Origin: Trebouxia sp. TZW2008
Lineage: Eukaryota > Chlorophyta > Trebouxiophyceae > Trebouxiales > Trebouxiaceae
Length of the DNA stretch: 64,000 nt
Direction: 5' to 3'
Assembly: GCA_002118135.1 (NCBI GenBank)
Contig: BDIU01000267.1
Location: 1-64,000 of the forward strand
Position numbers and translations under genes: made by a program. Positions 29,650 to 40,500 of the stretch are shown piece after piece; positions within the stretch are counted from its first letter, which is position 1; each line of letters begins with the position of its first letter. Under the pieces are notes generated by a model that saw nothing but the letters and a program-made list of their open reading frames with translations, did not search any database and was not told the DNA's origin.

Positions 29650-32600
29650 ATGACAACAGACTTTGACGACGACGAAGAGTCTGTTGAACAGGAGGCAAGC
29701 AGCAATTGGTGTGTGAATTTGGCGTGCAGATTTTGTGTTGTCAACATTGGGGCTGATCTGCAGTGGAATCTTGGTTTCGTCCAGTCGCCCAGCAGTGTGC
29801 ATGCGCTGCTGAGGCACCATTTTCGAAGCAAGGTCGGAGGCAGACCGGTGCGCTATTTTGGTTTGCTGATGCTGCATCCGTTCAGATGCGACACAAAGCA
29901 CAAACCACGACTGGTTTTGCAGGCGTGGCTGGACCCTGTTCACCTGCCAGCGCCAGATCAGCTTACCTGCACCAGAAGTCACAAAACTCTCAATTTTCTG
30001 CTTCAGGTGGTGATCTCTCTTCGAAATATGAGCAAGTGCATCTTGCATACCTTGCTGCATGACTGCAATGTTGACATATACGTTGTGACACCAAAAAAAG
30101 GGCTCGAATGCAACGCTGTGCTGCAGATTTATGCCCCTCCTCTAGAAGACAACCCGGATGCCTTCCACAGGCTAATTTATGTCTTTGTGTCGCAGCAGGT
30201 AGACCCAAGAACAGACATGATTCTTGAGCAATGTCGCAGGCTTGACTGAAGTTTCAAAGAGTTTGGGTGTGATGCAACAGCGTCTTGAACTTGCTTTGCC
30301 GCTCCCCTAACCAGCAATCATCCTAGGAAAGGTTGGCCTAGATGCTTTGCAAAGAGGGCATCCCTTCTGTCCCATTCTTTTGCGTGTGAACCTGCATGAG
30401 CATGGCAGCGCATTGCTGCCAGTCAGCATGGGCAGAGAAACCATTTGTGGATTCAATCATCTGTCAAAGTGTCAAGGCTTTCAATCATCTTCATTTGGCC
30501 AAGGCACTATCATCACTGTCCAATCAACATGTCTTGGCTTCTGTTGCATCTTGAGCAAGTGCTGCAGCCTACACTGTGCACATGGCTTTCAAGCACCGAG
30601 AGTGCTTTGATGACCACAACACTGCTGTTGCACTGGCACGGGCGTTGCTTGTGTCGGCAATTCAGTCTGTTTTGGCTGCTCGTGTATGTCCACCCATTGC
30701 TGCATGCGCTGCGCTGCAGATGCATTTTGAGCATTGCAAGTGAGTTTGATGACCATGACACTGCTGATGCATGGATAAGGATGCTGCGAGTGCTGCTTAC
30801 TCAATTGGTCTTGGGTCCTGATGTTTGTTCAGCAATTGCTGCACACGCTGCACTGCACATGCGCGTCTGTATCATAGTTGTGATGATCATGTCATTGTTG
30901 TTGCACTGGCAGGGATCTCAGCTGGCAGCTGCAGGAGCTGTGCGTGCCTTACGCTGTCAATTACCACGTAGCAACCCGTATTACAGCTCTGACCCTCCCA
31001 CCGCGCAGCAGCGCTTACCTCAAGCTCTGCAGGTCAGTCAAGTGCAGAACAAGATCTTGTACTGCAACAACAGCAGCTGTCATGATGATACCAATAATAA
31101 ATATACATTCCAGCACGTGTGCTAGATGTGTGTGGCAGAAAGGAGCTGTAGCTTGGAGCAAATGCAGAACCAAGCTGCATCAAACACTATCTGTGGCTGC
31201 ATGCAAGATTGAATCAGAGTTGCTTGGCTTGGCTTGATACTATACTACGCTGTCCTATACCCTGCGACACAATTGTTCAAATCACCAAGACTTGGGCCAC
31301 ACGCTCAGACTTGCGTTAGAAGCTGAATTTCATTATTGATCAGCAACATCAGCTGTGAAACTCAGCAAATGCAGAATCAGTCTGGCAATGCAGCAGAAGA
31401 AGAGAAGGCTGCATAGCATTGCAGCAAAAAGCTGTGGCATGCAGCCAAATTCAGAGTACATCTGGTGATGCTTCAAACCTGTCTGTGGCTGCACTCTGTG
31501 TTCAAAAAGACCTTCAAATAGGTCTGTTTGAACAACTGCAATGATAGCTCTGCTGTGGTCGTCAGGCAGCATTGGATGTGGCACAATGTGCAAATTCGAA
31601 TACATGGCAATGGGCACAGCATGTCTTATTTTTCTCCCAATCTGTTCTGTTCATGCATACCAGACGCAAGTTTCGAATTTGATATGCATCTGATGCAATG
31701 ATGCTGACAGCGCTGCTGTAGGGCTTAGGCAGACAATGTGGCACAACCAAAGCAGCTGGCACAGCATGTCGTGAAGCGTCTTTTTAGGCGTTCTTGTTAG
31801 TCCCACCAGTTTTGCATCCAACAGTCATACTGCAGCGCTGCAAAACTCCCTTCTCATCTGCATTTTCTCCCGCGTATCTGCATGCAGCAAAGTCACACTG
31901 ACAGCGCTGCTGCAGTGCGTAGGCAGAAGATGTGGCTCAACTTGCCAACCCAGACCCATGGCAAGTGGCACAGCATGAAGCTGCATTGGCAGCAGGGGAC
32001 GTATGTGCGAAGCCTCCACCAGGGGTGCAGCTATACAAGGAGTTGGAGCTGATTGTGGAGCCTGAATCTCAAGGCAGCACAGCAGGCTCTGAGGAACAAT
32101 CTCACATGCAGCAGTAAGTTTTGTGTGATTTGCATTTGAGTAACCTGTACCTCTTTGGGGTCAGGGGTCAGGTCTAGTGTTGTGTGTGATAGTGTTGTTT
32201 GGCGTAGTGTCTTTTGAGATCGCGTCTGATACCCTGTACCCTGTCACCGTTTTGGGATCAATCATAGCAGGCTCTGACGAGCAATCTCACATGCAGCAGT
32301 AAGTATCTTGTCATTTGTATTGCAATAACCTGTTGCAGTGAACATTACCTCTTTGGGGTCAGGGGTGATACTTTGTGGGAAGGTATCATTTGGCATGGTT
32401 TCTGATGTCCGGTAGTATCTATTACCCTTACTCTGTACAGTAAACTCTTGTTGTAAGGACACGCAATGTAAGGACAATCTCAATGTAAGGATCACGCCAT
32501 TGGTAACCAATCACTGCGTACGGACTGCAGTGACCCCTCTGAGTAAGGACAATTTGATGTAAGGATGAAATTGTTGATAACAAAAGCAGTCGTTACAAAG

Positions 32601-34652
32601 AGAGTTTAGTGTACCTAGTTGGGCAAGGTGAGCAGGTGAAGAGGAGCAATGTCACATGCAGCAGTATGTGCAGCAGGCTTTCAGCGTCAAGCAGGTTGTT
32701 GATCTTGCAAGGTGTTTGGGCCTCAATTTGTTGCATGACATGGATCATGCTGACATGTATTTGTGCTGACAGCGTCTTTTCCGTTGCATTTGCTGATTGT
32801 GCTCCTTTCTTGCCAACAGTGCTAGTGTGTCTGCTGTAGCTTGAATGGGATGTACTGAAAGCTTTGAAATATAATGACATACGCTTTGCTGACAACCTCA
32901 TGCTGCATGCTTAGGCTGATGAGGGATTACGAAGCTCGGCGAGCAACAGAGGGAGAATTGACGGAGCAGGATGCACCGCCAGAGATGCTTGCTGATGTTG
33001 AAGCTGGACAGTCTGAGGATGACAGGTGTTTTTGTTTCCTCCCCGACATTCTGCCGGAATTTTGCACTCTGTGGCTGAAGCTTCCAGGCATGTGCATCTT
33101 GCACATGTGACTATACCTTTAGTGAGATTTGCAAAGCAATTGTGCAAAGCCATTTCGCAAAGCAATCCTGCAAAGCAGTCTTGCAATCTTGCAAAGCAAT
33201 TTTGCAAATCAATCATACAAACAACTCATGCTCTGCGGGCATTCTATACACTTTGCAGCAGTATTGGCGGAGGAGCCTGGTCGGTGCAGCATGGATCTGT
33301 GCATTCTGCGCGCAAGCTTTATGTCTTGGTCAGCTTTGCAAACCCATGACACTGATGCTGTGCAGGCACTTCGCACATTTTGCAGCAGTGGTGGCTGAGG
33401 CTCCCGGTCAGTGCCTGCGCTACTGCTTTGATGAGGGGGCGCAACCCCTGTGGCCCGCCCGTCAACCCACCCCCATCCCTCAGGACATCCCCCCTTGCTC
33501 CCACTGTGGGGCTGCGAGAAGATTTGAGTTTCAGGTATTTGACAGGACACATGCAAGCAGAGCTGCATTTGGGCTGTCAAGCCTGCTAAGCATCAGTGGC
33601 TTTCTGTAGTCATTGCAGCTGGCAATTGCTATTGACATCTTTCTTAACATCTTTCAACATCTTGTTGGCAAAGGTGTTCAAAGACTCTCAACACCTGCCC
33701 TGCTTTTGACATCTTTTCTATAATATTTTTTGACAATTTTGAAGAAAGTGTTGTTGCCCGCAGAGTTTTTTTGTTCTGTACTTCACAAGTATGCTGTAAA
33801 CTACATACTGGGACACCAACCTGCTTTAGTATGTGTTAAAGACACTCAGCTATGCTTGAGAGCCTTCCACTGCCAACATCATTAAGCACAGGAGACATGC
33901 ATGTATGAGTGACATGGTACATGTCAGAATTCAGCTAAAGCAGTGTTGTTTGGGTCAATGGTAGTTTCAGCCGCGGCATATTGCCAGACAGGCATCTGGC
34001 AGAGTGTGCTGACAAGCGATTCCTCAGTAGCCAGCATCCAGGATGATTGCAAGACATGGCCAAAGACAGGGTTGCATTGAGACAGCTTCCTGCCCATACC
34101 TAGCCAAGTTGTCAACCCTGTCCAGCATGCATCAAGCAGATGGAGATGAATGCAGAAAATGAGTCGCCAGCAAGCATGCATGCATATTGCACTGCAAACA
34201 ATTGCTATGCTACTATGCCGAGCCAATGGCACTATATATTACTATGCTATGATGTATATGTATGTATAGACGGCAATATCTAGCAGCAATTATACACCTT
34301 GCTGCAGGACAGCACAAGAGCTGTATGTTTGACAGGATTTTGCCATTTGCACATTCTTCCGCAGCTGCTACACTACCTGGGTGTGTATGCAGAAGAAGCA
34401 TGCATGCGTATTGCAGTCTAGCACCATGTACATATTGAGGGACAAATGCAAAAGCAATGTGACTGACAATGAGTTTGCCCTTTGCAGATTCTTCCCCAGC
34501 TGCTGCACTATTTGGATGTGGATGCAGAAGATTCAGAAAGTCCTGATTGGGGCAGCATTGCTATCTACTCCTGCCCTAACAGCTGTAGCAAGCCAGTGGG
34601 TCCCAGCAATTCTGCCTACACAGAGGAGTTTGCTTGGGTTCAAGCACCATAG
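29650..34652 (+). CDS. PDCD2: PDCD2/TSR4-family 40S ribosome assembly chaperone
   Basis: PDCD2 (yeast Tsr4) is a cotranslational chaperone of ribosomal protein uS5 needed for 40S assembly. Exons: 29650-29847, 29923-30006, 30127-30198, 30913-31032, 31923-32113, 32915-33025, 33366-33534 and 34488-34652, all phase-consistent. The N-terminal domain has LGFVQSP, FRSKVGGRP|AWLDP and FLLQ|IYAPPLEDNPDAFHRLIYVF. The middle has RALRCQLPRSNPYY. The C-terminal PDCD2_C domain has QCLRYCFDEG, IPPCSHCGAARRFEFQ and ILPQLLHYLDVDAED, then FAWVQAP and stop. One Cys of the first zinc pair appears to be Ser (LTCTRSHKTL). An optional short in-frame intron may lie within exon 1 (about 29710-29760). Confidence 0.93.
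32090..32310 (+). repeat. Echo of PDCD2 exon end (GSEEQSHMQQ)
   Basis: The exon end at 32113 (AGCAGGCTCTGAGGAACAAT, then donor GTAAGT) is copied at about 32267-32303 with the donor kept. A weaker copy at about 32637-32665 has lost it. The unit is a donor-side duplication of about 175 bases. Confidence 0.8.
32438..32611. mobile_element. MITE, Tc1/mariner/pogo-like, TA target duplication
   Basis: The 174-bp element starts CAGTAAACTCTTGTTGTAAG and ends GTTACAAAGAGAGTTTAGTG. These form ~23-bp inverted ends with few mismatches, flanked on both sides by TA. Short internal GTAAGGAC words repeat several times. The CAGT termini and TA duplication fit Tc1/mariner/pogo-type transposons. It is non-autonomous and sits in a PDCD2 intron. 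Confidence 0.85.
33128..33213. repeat. 13-bp GCAAAGCAAT minisatellite
   Basis: Six to seven imperfect units of TTTGCAAAGCAAT (13 bases, with one shortened unit) lie in a PDCD2 intron. Codon periodicity is absent. Confidence 0.88.
33235..33420 (+). repeat. Echo of PDCD2 exon 7 start
   Basis: The true exon start (33366, HFAHFAAVVAEAPGQC) has a copy at about 33238-33290 reading HSIHFAAVLAEEPGRC and then diverging. It lies upstream on the acceptor side, about 130 bases away. Confidence 0.75.
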
Positions 34653-35050
34653 TATGAGCTCTATCCGGAGGTAGATGCAGATGATTGAGAGAGCCCTGGT
34701 TGGGGCAGCATTGCAGTCTACCCCTGCCCCAACAGCTGTAGCAAACCACTTTGGCCCAACAAATCTGCTTACACTGAAGAGCTTGCTTGGGTTCAACTGC
34801 TGTAGAAGGGCGCGCTTACAGCTGCAGCAAGCCAATTGGTCCCAACAGCTCTGCTGACACAGAGGAATTTGCTTGGGTTCAACTGCCATAATATGCGCAT
34901 TATCTAGGTATGGATGCACAGGACCCAAAAAGCCCAGATTTGCCAGCATTGCAAGCTACTCCTGCCCCAACAGCTGCAGCAAGCCAATAGGTCCCAGTAA
35001 TCTGCCTACACAGAGGAATTTGCTTGGATGCAACCACCATACAAGGACAT
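34320..35050 (+). repeat. Echoes of the PDCD2 terminal exon, mostly after the stop
   Basis: The functional exon is 34488-34652. A short acceptor-side copy lies upstream (about 34340-34395, CTTCCGCAGCTGCTACACTA). Three copies lie downstream of the stop, at about 34668-34805, 34812-34890 and 34903-35050. They share CCAACAGCTGTAGCAA and GAGGAATTTGCTTGGGTTCA or close variants. Downstream copies carry frameshifts and would lie in the 3' UTR or beyond it. Confidence 0.9.
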
Positions 35051-35714
35051 CCTTCAAACACTAAGTCTGAAGGTCCTTCAGTCAACAATGGGACTGCAGA
35101 TGTTGGAAACCCATTTGATGTGTCTGCCATTGCTAGCTATAGGCAATTTCACGACGCTCTTTTGCCATGCAACTTGGACAATACTGGAATGCTACAGAAA
35201 TAACCGATATCATGTCTTGTGCTGCTGACATCTGCCAATTCTGTCAATTTTCTGAAAGGCATTGCAGGGCTTGGCAGATTTGTGAGCTGCAGGCAAGCGC
35301 TGCATTGTGCAGAAAATGCAATGGCGGTAAACAGGAGTTGCACCGAGCCTGTTTTATTTCATATATGGTGACCAATAGCTAACTTGCAAATGAGGATACC
35401 TGTCAAATGCGCATTGGATACAGGATGTGAGTGTCAGTCATGGGGGGTCAAGCTTGTACAGTGCAATGTCTCCTGAAATGTGAGCAGCTCTGCACAATAA
35501 ATATTGTGAGGTCAGTCTGATTTACTGCCTACATACAGCTGACTTGCTAAGAAACGCTAACAGGATCTAAACTTGACTGCAAGGCAGCTAACTTCAGTAT
35601 CAGCTGGTACACCCTTGTTGTGAACCACGTGACGCTGCAAGGCGCTTGCTGTGCAACTTTCAGCAGCAATGACCATCCCTGCGCTGTATGCTTGTGTCAA
35701 AAGTCCTCTTATGA
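35051..35714. other. Convergent spacer PDCD2 / PTH2
   Basis: No gene supported. It includes the 3' ends of both converging genes. A CACAATAAATATTG stretch at about 35496 contains AATAAA on the plus strand and could be a PDCD2 poly(A) signal. Confidence 0.45.
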
Positions 35715-36872
35715 TTATGCCTCGTCAAACAGCTTCAGCTGCCTGGTGATAGCATCAATCTTAGCAGTCAAGCCTGGGCCAATTGCAAGGATGGTTCTGT
35801 CTCGGCTAGGGACGCCTGTGTCAATGATCATGGCCGTGACCAAGCCTGAATGCACAGAGATCTGTCACTCAAGTGTGCAAGGCTGTATTGACTCAGCGAC
35901 CAGAAGCACGTGCACTTGTACGGCAGCACAGCCGGGGGCAATGGTGTTGTGACGCTTGCATGTCCAGACAGGTCTTGCCTGAAGAGCTAGGATGCAGGTG
36001 TACTCATCCCTGCCAGTCTGAGCAATGTTTATTTTCATTGTGGTCTTTCTAAACGTGTGCTAGACAGGCTCAGCAGGCTCAGCTAGGTGCGTTGGGTGGC
36101 TAGCAATGTTGCAGCCCGATTGTTGTTGACCTGAAAGCATATTGGGCGTTACCTGCATCGCGGGCCTGCTCCTTGACTGAGATCAGTGCCTGTGCGCTAT
36201 CTACGCCCAAGCAGATTTTCATTGCATTGTTTGCTTCCTGCATCATTCAGCAGACGTGGGGCAATTGGACAGCCTTTGAAGTGCAATTAGCATAAGCAAT
36301 CTGCTATAGTCAAAACTTTAAGACGACCAGCACAAGCAATCTGGTACAGTCAAAAGTTCAACACACCCAGGCTTTGTAGGCTGGATCCTTTTGCCTCCAG
36401 GCCTTCTTGACTGCAGAGACCGATGCATGACATGCCTGCGCAGCAGCCTTTCCTGTGCCCTGCAGCAGGCTGACTTTGTCAGAACACGTTTGATCGCAGG
36501 CAAGCACCATCAGCTGATGTGAAACTGATCGCTCACCATATCGAGATCCGTTCTGATCAAAATGACTTGCTTGTATTCCGCTGCGGCATTTGCACTGGAG
36601 TCGAACTTCAATCCGGTGTTGGTGCGTCTTGGTGTCTGCCGCGATTGGCCAAAGCTCCTGGGTGTAGTCGGCTCTGAGTAGTTGGACTCTGCCTCGGCAA
36701 GACTTTCATTGTCTTCCTGATTGTCCTGCTCTGTGGGTGCTTCTTCAACAGCAGTACTGTATTGCCACAGGGCCGCAGAAACCCAGCCAAGGGTGAGCCC
36801 TACAGCGCCTGTGACCAGCAATGTTGTGCCTGAAAATCTGCGGTCAAGCAGGCGCCAGTTCGTCTGTGACAT
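35715..36872 (-). CDS. PTRH2: Peptidyl-tRNA hydrolase 2 (PTH2), four exons
   Basis: PTH2 recycles peptidyl-tRNA by cleaving the peptide ester bond. Exons: 36872-36537, 36459-36367, 36237-36153 and 35845-35715, phase-consistent, 214 residues. The N-terminus has a hydrophobic segment (TTLLVTGAVGLTLGWVSAAL), suggesting membrane anchoring as in animal PTRH2, then an acidic Ser/Pro-rich linker. The catalytic domain begins EYKQVILIRTDLDM|GTGKAAAQACHASVSAVKKA, containing the conserved GK-AAQ-H motif. It continues with KICLGVDSAQAL and ends VTAMIIDTGVPSRDRTILAI and GPGLTAKIDAITRQLKLF. The TRTVLAIGP motif common in the family reads DRTILAIGP. An upstream in-frame ATG at 36998 exists; I chose 36872 because the anchor helix follows directly. 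Confidence 0.95.
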
Positions 36873-37590
36873 TCCTATCAGATCAGCCGCGATCACTGTG
36901 GCGTCAGTCGATCGGACAATCAGCCCTGCTGGGACATCTGTCCGCAAGCCGGGTTCGACCGCTACCATGCACAGTACCAAGCCTCTGCAGAGAGTCATAA
37001 CGCCTGCAAGGCAAGGGCTTTATCATTCTAGGTCCTCTTGACATGCAGCAAGCATTGATTTATGCTTGCTGACATTTCACGCGAGACGTGCAGCGGCATG
37101 CCAGGGGCTACACGCTCGACCATCTTTGCCTTGCCAGGGAACAGACAAGGGTGTTTGCAAACGTTTGCTTGTGCACAGCACTGCTGAGCATGTTGCAGTG
37201 CTACTTGGTCTGACAAGGCATATAGCCTCATAAAGTTGTTGCTGTCGCCACAGCTCTGTCGCGGGATCGTGTGCAGGCCGTGATGCACCAGCTGCATCCG
37301 TTCAGCAAACATGCAGTAACCATCATGATGTGACTGAGCAAAACATGGTGCTTTCTGCCTGACCTGAGCTCTATAATGGCTGATGCCTTCTAGTGAGACA
37401 TTGCAACACACATTCCTGTAAACATGTTGGGCCGACCCGATTTCATTTGATAGGCAGATTCAGTCGCAACAGCTGCAGCCGCGCGCGTCAGGCTTTGCGA
37501 GGTCTTTGCCTCTTTCAGAATGCACATGGCAGCCACAGGGTATGGACTCCAGCTTGCAGGGCGACCAAAGACAGAAGCAGCAGCTGCAAG
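36873..37590. other. Spacer PTH2 promoter / SCYL2 3' end
   Basis: The first ~150 bases are CpG-bearing and probably hold the PTH2 promoter. The rest is the 3' flank of SCYL2. No gene is supported. Confidence 0.5.
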
Positions 37591-40500
37591 CTAGATCAGA
37601 GAATGCTGATGTTGGACACTTGCTTGGCTTTGACTACTACCTGTCCTGTTGACAGGCGTGCCACCAGGCCTTTGCCCAAGGGTATTGCTCTGCTTAGAGG
37701 CTCCCAGACTGATCGGTGCTATCAGACCCTTTGTTGCTGTCTGATTTTGCCATTGATTACTCATGCCACTGCCTTGCCGCCCATTGGCTGTGACACTATT
37801 CGCAGGCCTTGATGGCACTGAAGAAGAGGAAGTGGCTCCTATACAGGCAGCAACCAGCTTCAGGCTTGGAGCAGTTAGCTCACCTGCTGTGATGCTATTG
37901 CAATGTGTTGTGCAAATGCCATGGCAGGCGCCAAGCTTTCTTGGCTACTGCACATGTTTTGCGACAAAGCTGAGGGTAGATGCAATGTCTGCAACACTCC
38001 TACCTTTGCATATGACAAGGCAGCAATAGCATCAGCTGGCAGATCACTTTACAAAGTGTTTCCAGCATCTGAAATGCAGTGTCCACACAAACAAGGCAAG
38101 GAACACACTTGAATGCCTGGCTGAACTCTGACCCTTGGATGACGCATAATACAGGCTCTCCAGTTGAGTTGGATTGATCAGCAATCATGCCATCTGTATG
38201 TATGCTGTGCAATGTATACGCCACCCTAGGGCTGTGACACATACCTGAGGGGTTTCTGGAAAGGCTGAGTTGTGAGAACAGGTCTGCAGCTGCATTGCTT
38301 TGCAGATTTGATGCTATGTTTTGACTGGAGCTGAAGGGGACCCCTGCACGGCTGCCAAGGGACGCCCCTGACCCCAAGCCGGCTGCCCCTGACCCTAAGC
38401 CAACTCCAGAGCCCGTCCCGTTCAACTGTGGATCCCTCCAAGAAGGGTCCATGAAGAGAGCGTCTGTGTCGCTGCTGTCCATAACATTTGCAAGTTGATT
38501 GCCGGGAGCTGGGAAGCGAGAACTGGGCTGTGCATAGGAAGAAGGTCTTGTTTGACCTGGCCAGTAGAAACGGTGTTACGGCGGGGCTAAGGGCACCATC
38601 TTGGCAAAGCACAATTTTGCCGAGATAAGCTGCACTTGCGGACCACAAGAGGTTTTGTACTGCAAAGGGGAAGGCTGGTACCCTACAGAATGCATGAGTA
38701 CTCATGGAGCAACTGATGGGAGTGATCTGCCCAAAAGAATGCATATCAAAGATTATGATGCACATCATGCAGCTGGTTTGCCCATGCTCCTTTCATATTG
38801 CGCTTGAGCTCTTGAGCGAACTCATGTGTGAATGCTGTTTGCTAAGGGCGCTGGCAACATACTGCTATTACAGCAAGAATAAGTCATACCTGTTGCTAGA
38901 CTGCTGAAAAGGGAGTCTGTCGTCAGATCATTGGCACCCCCCTGGTAGCTTGGGGGGTTGGCTTGGGGTGCGGGCAGGCCGGCAAAGGGGTCAATGGGTC
39001 CAGCTGATGCAGCAGCAGCTCGCATGGCAGTCGTGGGTTTCTGGCTCTGCCATGAGGGTTGAGATGAGGGTTTGGAGTTCTGCCATGAAGGCTCTGATGA
39101 GGGCATGGAGGAAGATTGATTGTGGGGGGCTGAGGTCTGGGGGCGAGAGGGGTGGGAGGGGGGTTGCCCTGTGAAGGTTGGGTTATCCCATGAGGGTAGA
39201 CCAGCCTTAGGAGTTCCTACACCAGTGTTAGCAGTATAATCAAACAATTTGTATAAACTTCTCCTGGTGTGGCCATAGCTTTGATTGCAATGGCGATTGT
39301 CGCATTCTTGCTGTGTTCTATTTAATTGTCATTGCCTTTACTGTTTCATTGCTGTAAATGCTGTCAATGTGTTTAGCATGACACATGCGCTCAGGCTTCA
39401 ATCAAGACAGAAAGCATTATTGCTGCAACTGCCTTCTCGTTAGCAAGCTTTGCCAAGGCAACGGATTCTGTATGTTGCGTCGATGCTCACTATGCATTGC
39501 TAGGATACGTGTGGCAGGCAATGGATGTGAAGATGAGTAGTAAGTGCATCAGTCATGTAAACGTCAAGCTGGCATCACCTGGATTGCTGGATGGTCTGCC
39601 AGAAATGCCAGCAGACACGGCATTTGAGTCAGGCAGTTCAAGCTCCCGTGCTCTCTTGCTCTCAATCTGTCCTAATATATTCTTGACCACACTGCATTGG
39701 ACAAGAAGCCATCAAACACAAGTCAAGACTGAAGCCTGCATACACAGCATTGACAAGACTCCAGCAGCAGCATGATGCATACAGACAGCTTGGCGCCACT
39801 ATACATTCATGAGGCATCACATTGAAACATGTTGGGCTGCCCCAATTGGATGTAATAGGCAGCTGCGGCCGCACACAAAAGGGTTCGCAAAGGTCTTAGC
39901 GACCCTGTAGGGCGCACATGGGGCCCACCAAAAGCAGAGTCCTGCTGGTGGGGCGTCTAACCAGATCATGTCCACCGGACATGGCATAGCTGAATGCCAG
40001 CTGCAACAGCCAAGAGAGGCAAAGCTTCAGCATCGATACAAAACTCTTGTAATGCGTTGTGAGACTTGCAGATGGTGCTGAGTTTTACAGCAAGGGCACT
40101 GAAGTACGACATTGCGTTGATGTCAATTGTGTTTGCATGATTCTAACAGCCAACCAGTCTGATGACACAGGCGCTAGCTGTCAGTTGACTGTCAGTTGAT
40201 CAGCCCTGCACTGCGATTAGAGTTTGCTTACCATATGGCTTGGGCGAATTGGGGTCCAGAGAGGGTAGGCTGCACCAGCAGAGGCGTCAACAGGGGCAGC
40301 ACCTGCTGGGCTGCCATGCCTAGGCCGTACTGCTTAGCAATGGACTCACCCAAGGACAGCACACACATCACAGTGGGGGCCGTGTGATCTACAGCTGACA
40401 CCTGCAATCGCAAGTAAAAATTCTGTTTTGGGCTTGTCTCACACTTGACAGTGGGAGAGTTGCCATGTGCTGACAAGATGAGAAGTCACATCACAGTGGG

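Noticed and set aside
29650..30249. One uninterrupted 199-codon exon in PDCD2
   Set aside because: Family alignment needs VGGRP joined directly to AWLDP and FLLQ joined to IYAPP. Both joins are supplied by GT-AG introns in phase.
36950..36965. GGGTTCGACC as a tRNA T-loop
   Set aside because: No matching acceptor stem or anticodon arm is found around it. It lies in the region just upstream of the PTH2 start. I found no tRNA or rRNA in the window.
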